Shown: positions 1 through 6,277 of the stretch, piece by piece | Position numbering within the stretch: the first letter of the stretch is position 1 | Layout: the number at the start of each line of letters is the position of its first letter | DNA from: Kangiellaceae bacterium | Lineage (GTDB): Bacteria > Pseudomonadota > Gammaproteobacteria > Enterobacterales > Kangiellaceae | Direction: 5' to 3' | Length of the DNA: 13,567 nt | NCBI GenBank assembly: GCA_030590405.1 | Contig: JAUUYO010000070.1 | Location: forward strand, 1-13,567 | Program-made: the position numbers and the translations under genes | Notes under the pieces: model-generated | Seen by the model: only the letters and a program-made list of their open reading frames with translations | Databases searched by the model: none | Told to the model about the DNA's origin: nothing

Positions 1-81
1 AAAATGATCGAGGGTAAAAAAATGATCGAGGGTAAAAAAATGATCGAGGGTAAAAAAATGAACGTGGATAAAAAAACATGA
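1..81 (+). CDS. fliH: C-terminal end of a probable FliH (flagellar export ATPase regulator), 5' truncated
   Basis: The frame beginning at base 1 is open to a TGA at 79-81. That stop overlaps the fliI ATG (78-80) as ATGA, the usual sign of translational coupling inside an operon. The visible 26 codons are a Lys, three copies of the hexapeptide MIEGKK, then MNVDKKT and the stop. No FliH domain is visible, so the name rests on position: fliH normally sits directly upstream of fliI in gammaproteobacteria. FliH is the stator-like regulator that binds the FliI ATPase and docks it at the C-ring. The repetitive, highly charged tail is unusual and looks like a slippage-generated extension. Alternatively the stretch is an untranslated leader of fliI, but the exact stop/start overlap and a repeat length divisible by three favour coding. 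Confidence 0.72.
   Translation, partial: KMIEGKKMIEGKKMIEGKKMNVDKKT
4..77 (+). repeat. 18-bp tandem repeat at the fliH/fliI junction
   Basis: Three perfect copies of ATGATCGAGGGTAAAAAA lie at 4-21, 22-39 and 40-57. A diverged fourth copy, lengthened to 20 bases, follows at 58-77. Each copy has a Shine-Dalgarno-like GAGGG about seven bases before the next ATG. In the last copy this becomes GTGGAT ahead of the fliI start at 78. Confidence 0.95.
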
Positions 82-1463
82 CTACAGATGAACCAACACT
101 GCTGAGTGATAAGCAGCTGGGCGATCAATTGCCAAACGATAAAAAGCTAAGTGAATTTATCAAGCAATATGCCCAAAAAGTGACAAACGTCAATACCATC
201 GTAGTGGAAGGGCGATTAACCCGAATGATCGGCATGACTCTTGAAGCGGTTGGTTGCAGCGTCAATATTGGTGAGCGGTGCCAAATTGAAACCAATACAG
301 GGCAACTAGAAGAGGCTGAAGTGGTCGGTTTTTCCGAAGATAAAATCTATTTGATGCCAATCGGTAGCATTCATGGACTTGGTCCGGGCGCAAGAGTGAT
401 CCCTAGCGGTCGAGCGGCCGAAATTCCGGTTGGCAATGCATTGTTAGGACGAGTGCTGGACGGTCAGGGGCGACCTATTGATGGTAAAGGACCGATTCAT
501 TGTGCCACCACCAGGTCGCTTGCCGCAGAACCAATTAATCCACTCAATCGGATGCCAGTCGTCGAACCGCTGGACGTTGGAGTTCGCTCGATCAATTCGG
601 TATTGACCGTTGGTCGAGGTCAGAGAATGGGCTTGATGGCGGGTAGTGGGGTAGGTAAAAGTGTATTACTTGGCATGATGACCCGTTTTACCGAGGCCGA
701 AATCATCGTGGTCGGTTTGATTGGCGAACGTGGCCGTGAGGTTAAAGAATTTATTGAACAGATATTAGGTGAAGAAGGCCTGGATCGAGCAGTAGTCGTG
801 GCAGTTCCGGCCGATAATTCACCTTTAATGAGAATACAAGGAGCGATGGCGGCCACCACTATCGCCGAGTATTTCAGAGATCAAGGCAAAAATGTGTTAT
901 TGCTTATGGATTCATTGACCCGTTTTTGTCAGGCACAGCGGGAAGTCGCGCTGGCTATCGGCGAGCCACCTGCTACCAAAGGCTATCCACCCTCGGTTTT
1001 TGCTCGTTTACCTCAATTAGTTGAGCGCGCAGGTAATGGCAGCGAAACTCAGGGCTCTATCACCGCCTTTTATACAGTCCTGGCAGAAGGTGACGATCAA
1101 CAAGACCCAATTGTCGATGCTTCCAGAGCGATCCTTGATGGGCACATCGTGCTAACCCGAGAGTTGGCTGATTCTGGTCATTATCCGGCGATCGATATTG
1201 AAAGCTCGGTGAGTCGTGTGATTAATCAGATCACCAGCGACAGCCATCGGGATGCCATCGGCCAGTTGAAATACCTGTATTCCAGCTATCAACAAAATAA
1301 AGATCTGATCACCGTCGGCGCTTATCAAAAGGGCACCGATCCGCTGATCGATGATGCGATTGACAGCATGCCGCGTATCCGTTCGTTTTTATGCCAGAAC
1401 CTCAATGAAAAGGTCGATATGGAAGATAGTATTGGTGAACTACAGCAAATGATGACGCAATAG
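78..1463 (+). CDS. fliI: Flagellum-specific ATP synthase FliI (type III export ATPase)
   Basis: FliI is the cytoplasmic hexameric ATPase of the flagellar type III export apparatus. It hydrolyses ATP to help unload and unfold rod, hook and filament substrates at the export gate. The 461-residue product is close to the usual length (about 440-460). A beta-barrel N-terminal domain (about 40-110) is followed by a RecA/F1-beta-like core. The Walker A motif GSGVGKS is at residues 189-195 and the Walker B stretch VLLLMDS has its Asp at 278. The family signatures GERGREV and PATKGYPPS are present, the latter just after the FCQAQREVA segment. The start at 78 overlaps the stop of the preceding frame by four bases. 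FliJ follows after an unusually long 78-bp gap in which I see no clear signal. Nothing appears broken. Confidence 0.98.
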   Translation: MTTDEPTLLSDKQLGDQLPNDKKLSEFIKQYAQKVTNVNTIVVEGRLTRMIGMTLEAVGCSVNIGERCQIETNTGQLEEAEVVGFSEDKIYLMPIGSIHGLGPGARVIPSGRAAEIPVGNALLGRVLDGQGRPIDGKGPIHCATTRSLAAEPINPLNRMPVVEPLDVGVRSINSVLTVGRGQRMGLMAGSGVGKSVLLGMMTRFTEAEIIVVGLIGERGREVKEFIEQILGEEGLDRAVVVAVPADNSPLMRIQGAMAATTIAEYFRDQGKNVLLLMDSLTRFCQAQREVALAIGEPPATKGYPPSVFARLPQLVERAGNGSETQGSITAFYTVLAEGDDQQDPIVDASRAILDGHIVLTRELADSGHYPAIDIESSVSRVINQITSDSHRDAIGQLKYLYSSYQQNKDLITVGAYQKGTDPLIDDAIDSMPRIRSFLCQNLNEKVDMEDSIGELQQMMTQ

Positions 1464-1541
1464 TGATATTTGTCGACTAGACTTATATTTAGACGTGTTT
1501 TAGTTCCAATGCTACCGTCGTTAGCTCTCTTGAGGTACACA

Positions 1542-1988
1542 ATGAATTCTTCTCAAAGATTAAAACCGATCAAAAAATTAGCCGACAACAAAGAAAAGGT
1601 TGCCGCGCAGAGCTTGGGTAAATCTGTTGAACACAGCAAGAATCAACAAGGCAGGCTAGAGCAACTGGTCAATTATAGGATTGAATATGTTGCAACCATG
1701 TCGTTCCAAACTCAACAAGGTATGAGCGGCGATCAATTGCAACAATATCATCAATTTTTAAGCAAATTAGATTCAGTGATTAAACAACAAAAACTGGTGG
1801 TAGAACAAAGCGTTATCCAGTTATCTCAATGTCAGAATAAATGGCAGTCAGACAATAGTCGTGCAACCGCCATTAGTAAAGCCATGAAAAACATGCGAGC
1901 CAAAGAAATGCAAGCCGCAGATAAAAGAGAATCTATCCTGGTTGATGAAATGTCTACCCAGGCGTTTTTGCGGCATAAACGGATTTAA
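1542..1988 (+). CDS. fliJ: Flagellar export chaperone/central stalk FliJ
   Basis: FliJ is a small coiled-coil protein that inserts into the FliI ring, like the gamma subunit of F1 ATPase, and links it to FlhA. The predicted 148 residues match the usual size (about 147). The sequence is Gln/Lys-rich and almost entirely helical in character. It has the family pattern of an N-terminal LADNKEKVAAQSLGKSV helix, a YRIEYV segment, then YHQFLSKLDSVIKQQ. The ATG at 1542 is chosen because TGAGGT lies five bases upstream and it gives the right length. An in-frame TTG at 1470 would add 24 hydrophobic/basic residues not expected in FliJ. Placement right after fliI is canonical. Confidence 0.93.
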   Translation: MNSSQRLKPIKKLADNKEKVAAQSLGKSVEHSKNQQGRLEQLVNYRIEYVATMSFQTQQGMSGDQLQQYHQFLSKLDSVIKQQKLVVEQSVIQLSQCQNKWQSDNSRATAISKAMKNMRAKEMQAADKRESILVDEMSTQAFLRHKRI

Positions 1989-1999
1989 TGGCTGGATAA

Positions 2000-2047
2000 A
2001 CTTTGGAATTATTTTAGAAATTATCTTGGAAACCGTTTTGGAAATCT
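2000..2047 (+). repeat. Degenerate 12-bp tandem repeat after fliJ
   Basis: Four consecutive 12-base units (2000-2011, 2012-2023, 2024-2035, 2036-2047) fit a loose consensus TYTTGGAAATTA, beginning twelve bases after the fliJ stop. The copies differ from each other at several positions. No open frame uses them, and no GC-rich hairpin with a T-run typical of an intrinsic terminator was found here. Confidence 0.5.
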
Positions 2048-2124
2048 AGCCTGCTAATATTTTCCCCATCGTATCACCTCGATCCCCATTTTTATCTACA
2101 CTTGAGAGGAAATCAATTAAATCG

Positions 2125-2148
2125 TTAATTTATCTAACAATAAATTAA
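2125..2148. repeat. 9-bp AT-only inverted repeat upstream of the che operon
   Basis: TTAATTTAT (2125-2133) and ATAAATTAA (2140-2148) form a perfect 9-bp inverted repeat separated by six bases. The first arm also overlaps a smaller dyad, AATTAA-ATCG-TTAATT (2115-2130). As an RNA hairpin it would be weak because it holds no G or C. It lies about 30 bases upstream of the candidate -10, so a protein-binding site is the more plausible reading. Confidence 0.45.
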
Positions 2149-2176
2149 GGCAAAAATTAGTATCTTGTTAAATATC

Positions 2177-2188
2177 TGCTATACCTTA
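2177..2188 (+). promoter_or_regulatory. Candidate extended -10 (sigmaS-like) promoter of the che operon
   Basis: TGCTATACCTTA contains an extended -10 (TGC-TATACC). It also resembles the sigmaS preference GCTATACTTAA, matching the first seven bases. A convincing -35 at 17 bases is absent, which sigmaS promoters tolerate. It is the best promoter-like element in the gap between fliJ and the STAS gene. The homologous P. aeruginosa che2 and V. cholerae cluster III systems are known to be linked to stationary phase/RpoS; that this one is too is an inference. Confidence 0.35.
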
Positions 2189-2210
2189 TCTAGAGTCATT
2201 AAATATTGTC

Positions 2211-2221
2211 GTGTTTAACAC
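2211..2221. promoter_or_regulatory. Short palindrome near the start of the che operon
   Basis: GTGTTTAACAC is a perfect 5+5 palindrome around a central T. It lies about 25 bases downstream of the candidate -10 and 10 bases before the ATG at 2231. The position suits an operator within the leader, but the motif is short and could be chance. Confidence 0.25.
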
Positions 2222-2230
2222 AACTATTGC

Positions 2231-2563
2231 ATGATTTTTGAAAGCTTAATTTGTAAGAACTTTATTCGTGGGGCAAATAACTTGAGCGATAAAACGACGG
2301 TTAGTTTGGGAACTGCATTGGATATTGTACATGCGTCGGGACTTAAAGAGCGGCTGGCCGCAGCATTAGAAAAAAAACCACACATCGTATTAATATCTGA
2401 CAAAGTAGAAAGAGCGGATACCGCAGGTTTGCAATTGATTTATGCTTTTAAAAAAGAAGTCGAAGCCAGTCAAAAACGAATGAGTTGGAAAAAACCGTCA
2501 GATGCACTTTTACAGGCAAGTGATTCACTGGGTTTAACGGCTGCCTTGGGGTTAATCGAATAA
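2231..2563 (+). CDS. STAS-domain protein (anti-sigma-factor-antagonist/MlaB-like), first gene of the che operon
   Basis: A small single-domain STAS protein of 110 residues if begun at this ATG. The STAS core spans about residues 22-108: a beta strand TTVSLGTALDI, the helix ASGLKERLAAALE, the strand HIVLISD, then ADTAGLQLIYAFKKEV. The regulatory Ser of SpoIIAA-type proteins is replaced by Thr64 in ADTAG, which could still be phosphorylated. No good ribosome binding site precedes 2231. An in-frame TTG at 2282, eight bases after GTGGGG, would give a 93-residue protein that starts right at the domain and may be the true start. A STAS gene also heads the che2-type clusters of related bacteria. Its partner is not known from the sequence. 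CheY follows after 22 bases. Confidence 0.82.
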   Translation: MIFESLICKNFIRGANNLSDKTTVSLGTALDIVHASGLKERLAAALEKKPHIVLISDKVERADTAGLQLIYAFKKEVEASQKRMSWKKPSDALLQASDSLGLTAALGLIE

Positions 2564-2585
2564 TTCCAATTTGGAGAAACAATGT

Positions 2586-2948
2586 ATGACTAAAATTTTA
2601 GCCGTGGATGATTCTGCATCAATGCGTCAAATGGTTGCCTTTACGCTAAAAAGCGCCGGGTTTGATGTCACCGATGCATCAGATGGTGATGAAGCGTTGG
2701 AGATCGCCAAAAAGCAGGCATTTGATGTGATCATAACTGATGTCAATATGCCCAATATGGATGGTATTTCCTTATGTAAGGAATTAAGAACATTGCCTGA
2801 TTTTAAATTTACCCCAATCTTAATGTTAACCACAGAATCATCTGCAGACAAAAAACAGGCAGGGCGCGCTGCCGGGGCAACTGGTTGGATTGTTAAACCT
2901 TTTAATCCCGATCAACTATTAGCGACCGTCAATAAAGTTATTGGTTAA
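2586..2948 (+). CDS. cheY: Chemotaxis response regulator CheY
   Basis: A stand-alone receiver domain of 120 residues that accepts phosphate from CheA and carries the signal to its output, such as the flagellar switch. The acidic pocket D8/D9, phospho-acceptor D52 (IITDVNMP), switch residue T82 in MLTTES and K104 in VKPF are all present. The ending, with FNPDQLLATV after the KP motif, is typical of CheY and not of DNA-binding regulators; no output domain follows. The ATG at 2586 is chosen because GGAGAA lies seven bases upstream. A TTG at 2571 would add five residues and remove that ribosome binding site. The gene sits directly before cheA, as in F7-type clusters. Whether this CheY binds FliM or a non-flagellar target cannot be read from the sequence. 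Confidence 0.96.
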   Translation: MTKILAVDDSASMRQMVAFTLKSAGFDVTDASDGDEALEIAKKQAFDVIITDVNMPNMDGISLCKELRTLPDFKFTPILMLTTESSADKKQAGRAAGATGWIVKPFNPDQLLATVNKVIG

Positions 2949-2979
2949 TACACCTTAAAGATTGCATCAGGAAGGTAAA

Positions 2980-5133
2980 ATGGAAATCGATTTAAGCCAG
3001 TTTCACGAAGTCTTTTTTGAAGAGAGTTTTGAAGGACTCGATGTGATGGAACAAGAGTTACTCAACCTCGAGGAAGACACCGATCTTGAAAATGTGAATA
3101 CCATTTTTAGAGCGGCCCATTCCATCAAAGGAGGCAGTGCAACCTTTGGCTTTTCTCAAGTGGCAGATTTTACCCATGTGATGGAAACTTTGCTCGATGA
3201 AATGCGCGAAGGGACACGAGGCATCAGCCGAGAAATCATTGACCTGCTATTAAAATCGGTTGATTGCTTAAGAGGCATGCTACATAAATTGCAGGATGGA
3301 GAAGCTGCGAGTAACGATTATGTCGAACTGGTCGACTCTTTTAATCGATTACTGGCGGGTGGCTCCGCTGATACCAGTTCGGATAGTGACAACGCAGAAA
3401 AAAACACTTCGTCAATCGATAGTAACACTGGCTGGTCCATTTTGTTCGCGCCGGAAAGTTATATTTTGCAGACCGGTAATGAACCGATCAGAATGTTTAA
3501 AGAATTATGTGGTCTTGGTCATTTGATGGTGACTGCGGATTTGTCAAAGGTACCATCCTTCGAAGAGCTAGATCCGGAATCCTGTTTTATTTCCTGGCAA
3601 TTAGAACTGGATGCAGAAATAGAAAAAATCGTAGTTAAAGAAGTTTTCGAATGGGTTGAAGACGATTGTAAATTAGAACTCAACTCAACTGGGGGAGCAA
3701 TAACTGAAACATCCTCCCAGGAAGATACTGCAGAACCTGAAGTTTCTAAAGTAGAATCTGAATCTGATGCCGATACAGATGCTGATACAGATGCTGATAC
3801 AGATGCTGATACAGATGCTGATACAGATGCAACGGTTAAACCTGCCAAGCCGGAAATCAGCCAACAACCTTTGCAGACCGATAACAAACTGGTACCAATC
3901 AAAGAACAACAAACTAAGGTCGCCAAAAAAAATACTGGAACGGCATCCATCAGAGTGGGGATCGATAAAGTCGATACCCTGATCGATCTGGTCGGCGAGT
4001 TAGTGATTACCCAATCGATGCTTGGTGAATTAGGCGATAACTTTGAAATGAGTAAAATCGAACAACTGATCAACGGTTTAAGAGAGTTAGAAGCCAATAC
4101 TCGAGAGCTGCAAGAAAGTGTGATGGGTATTCGAATGTTACCGATCGGATTTGTATTTAATCGATTGCCTCGAATGGTCAGGGATCTGTCTGCACAACTT
4201 GGTAAAAAAACTGAACTGGTGATTAACGGAGAAGATACTGAACTCGACAAAACGGTAATGGAACAAATCGGCGACCCACTTACTCATCTGGTCAGAAATG
4301 CACTGGACCATGGTGTTGAATCAATTGAAAAAAGATTAGCTACAGGTAAGTCTGAAACCGGTATTGTCACCCTGAATGCATTCCATCAGGGCGGTAATAT
4401 TATTATCGAAATTAAAGATGATGGAGCCGGTATTGATCCACAGGTTATATACGCCAAAGCGGTCGAAAAAGGCATGATTCAAGATGGTATTGATATTCCT
4501 CATGAACAAATTATCGGCATGATTATGGAGCCTGGTTTTTCCACTGCTGAAACGGTTACCGACGTATCTGGCCGAGGAGTTGGTATGGATGTGGTTAAAC
4601 GAAACATTAATAATCTGGGAGGCAGCGTAGATATTACCTCAGTATTAAACGAAGGCACCACCTTTACGATCCGATTACCATTGACCTTAGCAATTTTGGA
4701 CGGCCAGCTAGTACGAGTTGCTAATGAAATATACGTTATTCCGCTGGCTTCTATTGTTGAGTCGATCCCTTTATCGGGGCTGAAAATAACTCGAATCGCT
4801 GGCAACATGCCTGTGTATAAAAACGAAGGTGAATATATTCCGATTGTTGAGCTTCGCGATGAGTTTGAAATTACTTATGAAAAACAGTCAACCAACGAAG
4901 GCTTGATCGCTATTGTTGAAGGCGAAAATAGAAAAATTGCGATTAAAATTGACGAATTGTTAGGTCAACAACAAGTCGTGATCAAAAGTTTAGAAAGCCA
5001 TTATAAATCATTGCAGGGCGTTTCTGGTGCAACCATATTAGGTGATGGCCGAGTTTCCTTAATATTAGATATTGTTGGATTGTCTAAACGATCAGCCGAA
5101 AGATCTTCGGCAAACAAAGCGCGAGTGGCTTAG
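2980..5133 (+). CDS. cheA: Chemotaxis histidine kinase CheA
   Basis: CheA is the receptor-coupled histidine kinase that autophosphorylates on its Hpt domain and passes phosphate to CheY and CheB. Domains in the 717-residue product: P1/Hpt (about 1-110) with His47 in FRAAHSIKGG; a P2-like response-regulator docking domain (about 150-235); an acidic linker (236-321) with five DADT repeats; P3 dimerisation helices (about 322-385); the P4 ATPase (386-565) with N440 in HLVRNALDHG, the G1 box DDGAG (480-484) and the G2 box GRGVG (531-535); and the CheW-like P5 (about 566-705). All catalytic motifs are intact. The ATG at 2980 follows AGGAAGG and is preferred to a TTG at 2962. The stop lies inside the first copy of an 18-bp tandem repeat, leaving a 69-bp gap before cheW. 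Confidence 0.98.
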   Translation: MEIDLSQFHEVFFEESFEGLDVMEQELLNLEEDTDLENVNTIFRAAHSIKGGSATFGFSQVADFTHVMETLLDEMREGTRGISREIIDLLLKSVDCLRGMLHKLQDGEAASNDYVELVDSFNRLLAGGSADTSSDSDNAEKNTSSIDSNTGWSILFAPESYILQTGNEPIRMFKELCGLGHLMVTADLSKVPSFEELDPESCFISWQLELDAEIEKIVVKEVFEWVEDDCKLELNSTGGAITETSSQEDTAEPEVSKVESESDADTDADTDADTDADTDADTDATVKPAKPEISQQPLQTDNKLVPIKEQQTKVAKKNTGTASIRVGIDKVDTLIDLVGELVITQSMLGELGDNFEMSKIEQLINGLRELEANTRELQESVMGIRMLPIGFVFNRLPRMVRDLSAQLGKKTELVINGEDTELDKTVMEQIGDPLTHLVRNALDHGVESIEKRLATGKSETGIVTLNAFHQGGNIIIEIKDDGAGIDPQVIYAKAVEKGMIQDGIDIPHEQIIGMIMEPGFSTAETVTDVSGRGVGMDVVKRNINNLGGSVDITSVLNEGTTFTIRLPLTLAILDGQLVRVANEIYVIPLASIVESIPLSGLKITRIAGNMPVYKNEGEYIPIVELRDEFEITYEKQSTNEGLIAIVEGENRKIAIKIDELLGQQQVVIKSLESHYKSLQGVSGATILGDGRVSLILDIVGLSKRSAERSSANKARVA
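3766..3825 (+). repeat. 12-bp in-frame tandem repeat in the cheA linker
   Basis: Five adjoining copies of GATGCTGATACA (the first has GCC for GCT) encode Asp-Ala-Asp-Thr five times at CheA residues 263-282, in the flexible linker between the P2-like and P3 domains. A partial sixth unit begins at 3826. Copy number can change without shifting the frame. Confidence 0.95.
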
Positions 5134-5176
5134 TGAAAACGAGTGGCTTAGTGAAAACGAGTGGCTTAGTGAAAAA
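5123..5176 (+). repeat. 18-bp tandem repeat spanning the cheA stop codon
   Basis: Three copies of GAGTGGCTTAGTGAAAAC lie at 5123-5140, 5141-5158 and 5159-5176; the last copy ends in A instead of C. The cheA stop TAG (5131-5133) is in the first copy and is followed at once by TGA, so the same frame carries TAG-TGA three times. The repeat fills most of the cheA-cheW gap. Confidence 0.95.
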
Positions 5177-5202
5177 TAATATGATTAACCAGGTATTGTG
5201 AG

Positions 5203-5754
5203 ATGACATCAGAAATACAGGATGTTTTAAAAGAGCAAAGTGACAATGTCACATCAATGAATTTAGAAACTGCCGATGAAAATAAAGGTAGTCAGTTTTT
5301 AAGTTTTGATATTGGCGGTGAAGAGTTTGCGGTAAATATATTAAGCGTCCAGGAAATTAGAGGGTGGGAGCGTCCAACCTATTTGCCTAATTCGCCAGTT
5401 TACATCAAAGGTGTTTTGAACTTAAGAGGCACCATTGTTCCGGTAATGGATTTACGTAATCGATTTAGATTCACCGGCGAGCAATATTTAGATACGACCG
5501 TTATTATTATCTTAAAATTAAAGAAAGGTGATAAAGAAAGATTGATGGGGTGTGTGGTTGATGGTGTGTCTGATGTTTTCAATAAAGATGAATCAGAAAT
5601 CACCTCAGTTCCTGATTATGGTAGCGGCGTTGACGCTCGCTTTACTGCAGGTGTTATGACCATTGATGACCATGCGGTCACCTTACTGGATTTAACCAAC
5701 CTGTTAAGTTTAGATCTAATTAATCATCCTTATACCGGAGCTTCTAATGTCTGA
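5203..5754 (+). CDS. cheW: Chemotaxis coupling protein CheW (first copy)
   Basis: CheW is the SH3-like adaptor that joins receptors to the P5 domain of CheA in cytoplasmic arrays. The 183-residue product has about 25 polar N-terminal residues, then one CheW domain (about 30-172). Family hallmarks are visible: FLSFDIGGEEFAVNILSVQEI, PVYIKGVLNLRGTIVPVMDLR, and a C-terminal half with VDGVSDV followed by TIDDHAVTLLDL. A weak AGGT lies ten bases ahead of the ATG. The last eight bases overlap the start of the second cheW, indicating coupled translation. Both copies are intact and clearly paralogous. Confidence 0.97.
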   Translation: MTSEIQDVLKEQSDNVTSMNLETADENKGSQFLSFDIGGEEFAVNILSVQEIRGWERPTYLPNSPVYIKGVLNLRGTIVPVMDLRNRFRFTGEQYLDTTVIIILKLKKGDKERLMGCVVDGVSDVFNKDESEITSVPDYGSGVDARFTAGVMTIDDHAVTLLDLTNLLSLDLINHPYTGASNV

Positions 5755-6241
5755 AGCGGCAATTAAAAGTAGCGACAAAACTCAACTCGCAGAGCAACAG
5801 TACTTAACTTTCCTGATGGGGGGTGATGAGTATGGTGTGGATATATTAGCAGTGCAGGAAATTCATTGCTGGATTGAACCAAGGCCAATGCCTAATACTC
5901 CAGATTACATTCGGGGGGTCATTGATTGGCGAGGTACCATAGTACCAATTATTGATTTACGAGTGAGATTTCAATACCCGGAAGCAACTTATACCAATAC
6001 AACGGTGGTGATTATTTTACAAACAAAGCTAGCCAGTACCGAACAAGAATGCATTGTTGGTATTGTGGTTGACGCCGTCGCTGATGTTTATGATGTAGCC
6101 GCTAGTGAGCTAAAAAAGTCGCCGAGTCTGGGGAGTAAGGTTGACACCAAGTATATTAAAGGGATTACTAAAATTGATGATTCAATGATTATTATTTTGG
6201 AGCTGTCCATGTTGATTGATTTGGAAGAATTAACCACGTAA
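5747..6241 (+). CDS. cheW: Chemotaxis coupling protein CheW (second copy)
   Basis: A second CheW-type coupler of 164 residues, with the single domain running nearly the whole length. The landmarks parallel the first copy: YLTFLMGGDEYGVDILAVQEI, PDYIRGVIDWRGTIVPIIDLR, VVDAVADVYDV and KIDDSMIIILEL. Its ATG lies inside the end of the preceding gene (8-bp overlap), preceded by CGGAG. The two couplers differ enough across the receptor- and kinase-facing surfaces that they may occupy different array positions or be partly redundant. Paired cheW genes at this place are also known in the Vibrio cluster III arrangement. Confidence 0.96.
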   Translation: MSEAAIKSSDKTQLAEQQYLTFLMGGDEYGVDILAVQEIHCWIEPRPMPNTPDYIRGVIDWRGTIVPIIDLRVRFQYPEATYTNTTVVIILQTKLASTEQECIVGIVVDAVADVYDVAASELKKSPSLGSKVDTKYIKGITKIDDSMIIILELSMLIDLEELTT

Positions 6242-6277
6242 ATATTAACCTGAACTTGTTTTAATAAAGAGTATTAA

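Noticed and set aside
1..77. CRISPR-like array at the left edge
   Set aside because: The 18-bp units are directly adjacent with no spacers, and they read in frame as protein into the fliI start overlap.
1470..1541. TTG-initiated extension of fliJ
   Set aside because: It would add 24 hydrophobic/basic residues not typical of FliJ. The ATG at 1542 has TGAGGT at good spacing and gives the family length.
2126..2135. TAATTTATCT shared by both intergenic gaps (also 11572-11581), and TAGCCTGCT/TAACCTGCT similarity, as possible insertion footprints of the che operon
   Set aside because: Ten AT-rich bases or nine near-matching bases are likely by chance, and they lie at different positions relative to the genes. 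There is no integrase or target-site structure.
2571..2585. TTG start for CheY (and similarly TTG at 2962 for CheA)
   Set aside because: In both cases the added codons overlap the ribosome binding site of a properly placed ATG, and the domains begin right after those ATGs.
3519..4250. Long antisense open frame (243 codons, Ser-rich) opposite cheA
   Set aside because: It is the mirror of cheA: its SVSA repeats are just the antisense of the DADT repeat. It has no recognisable domain, and the + strand frame is certain.
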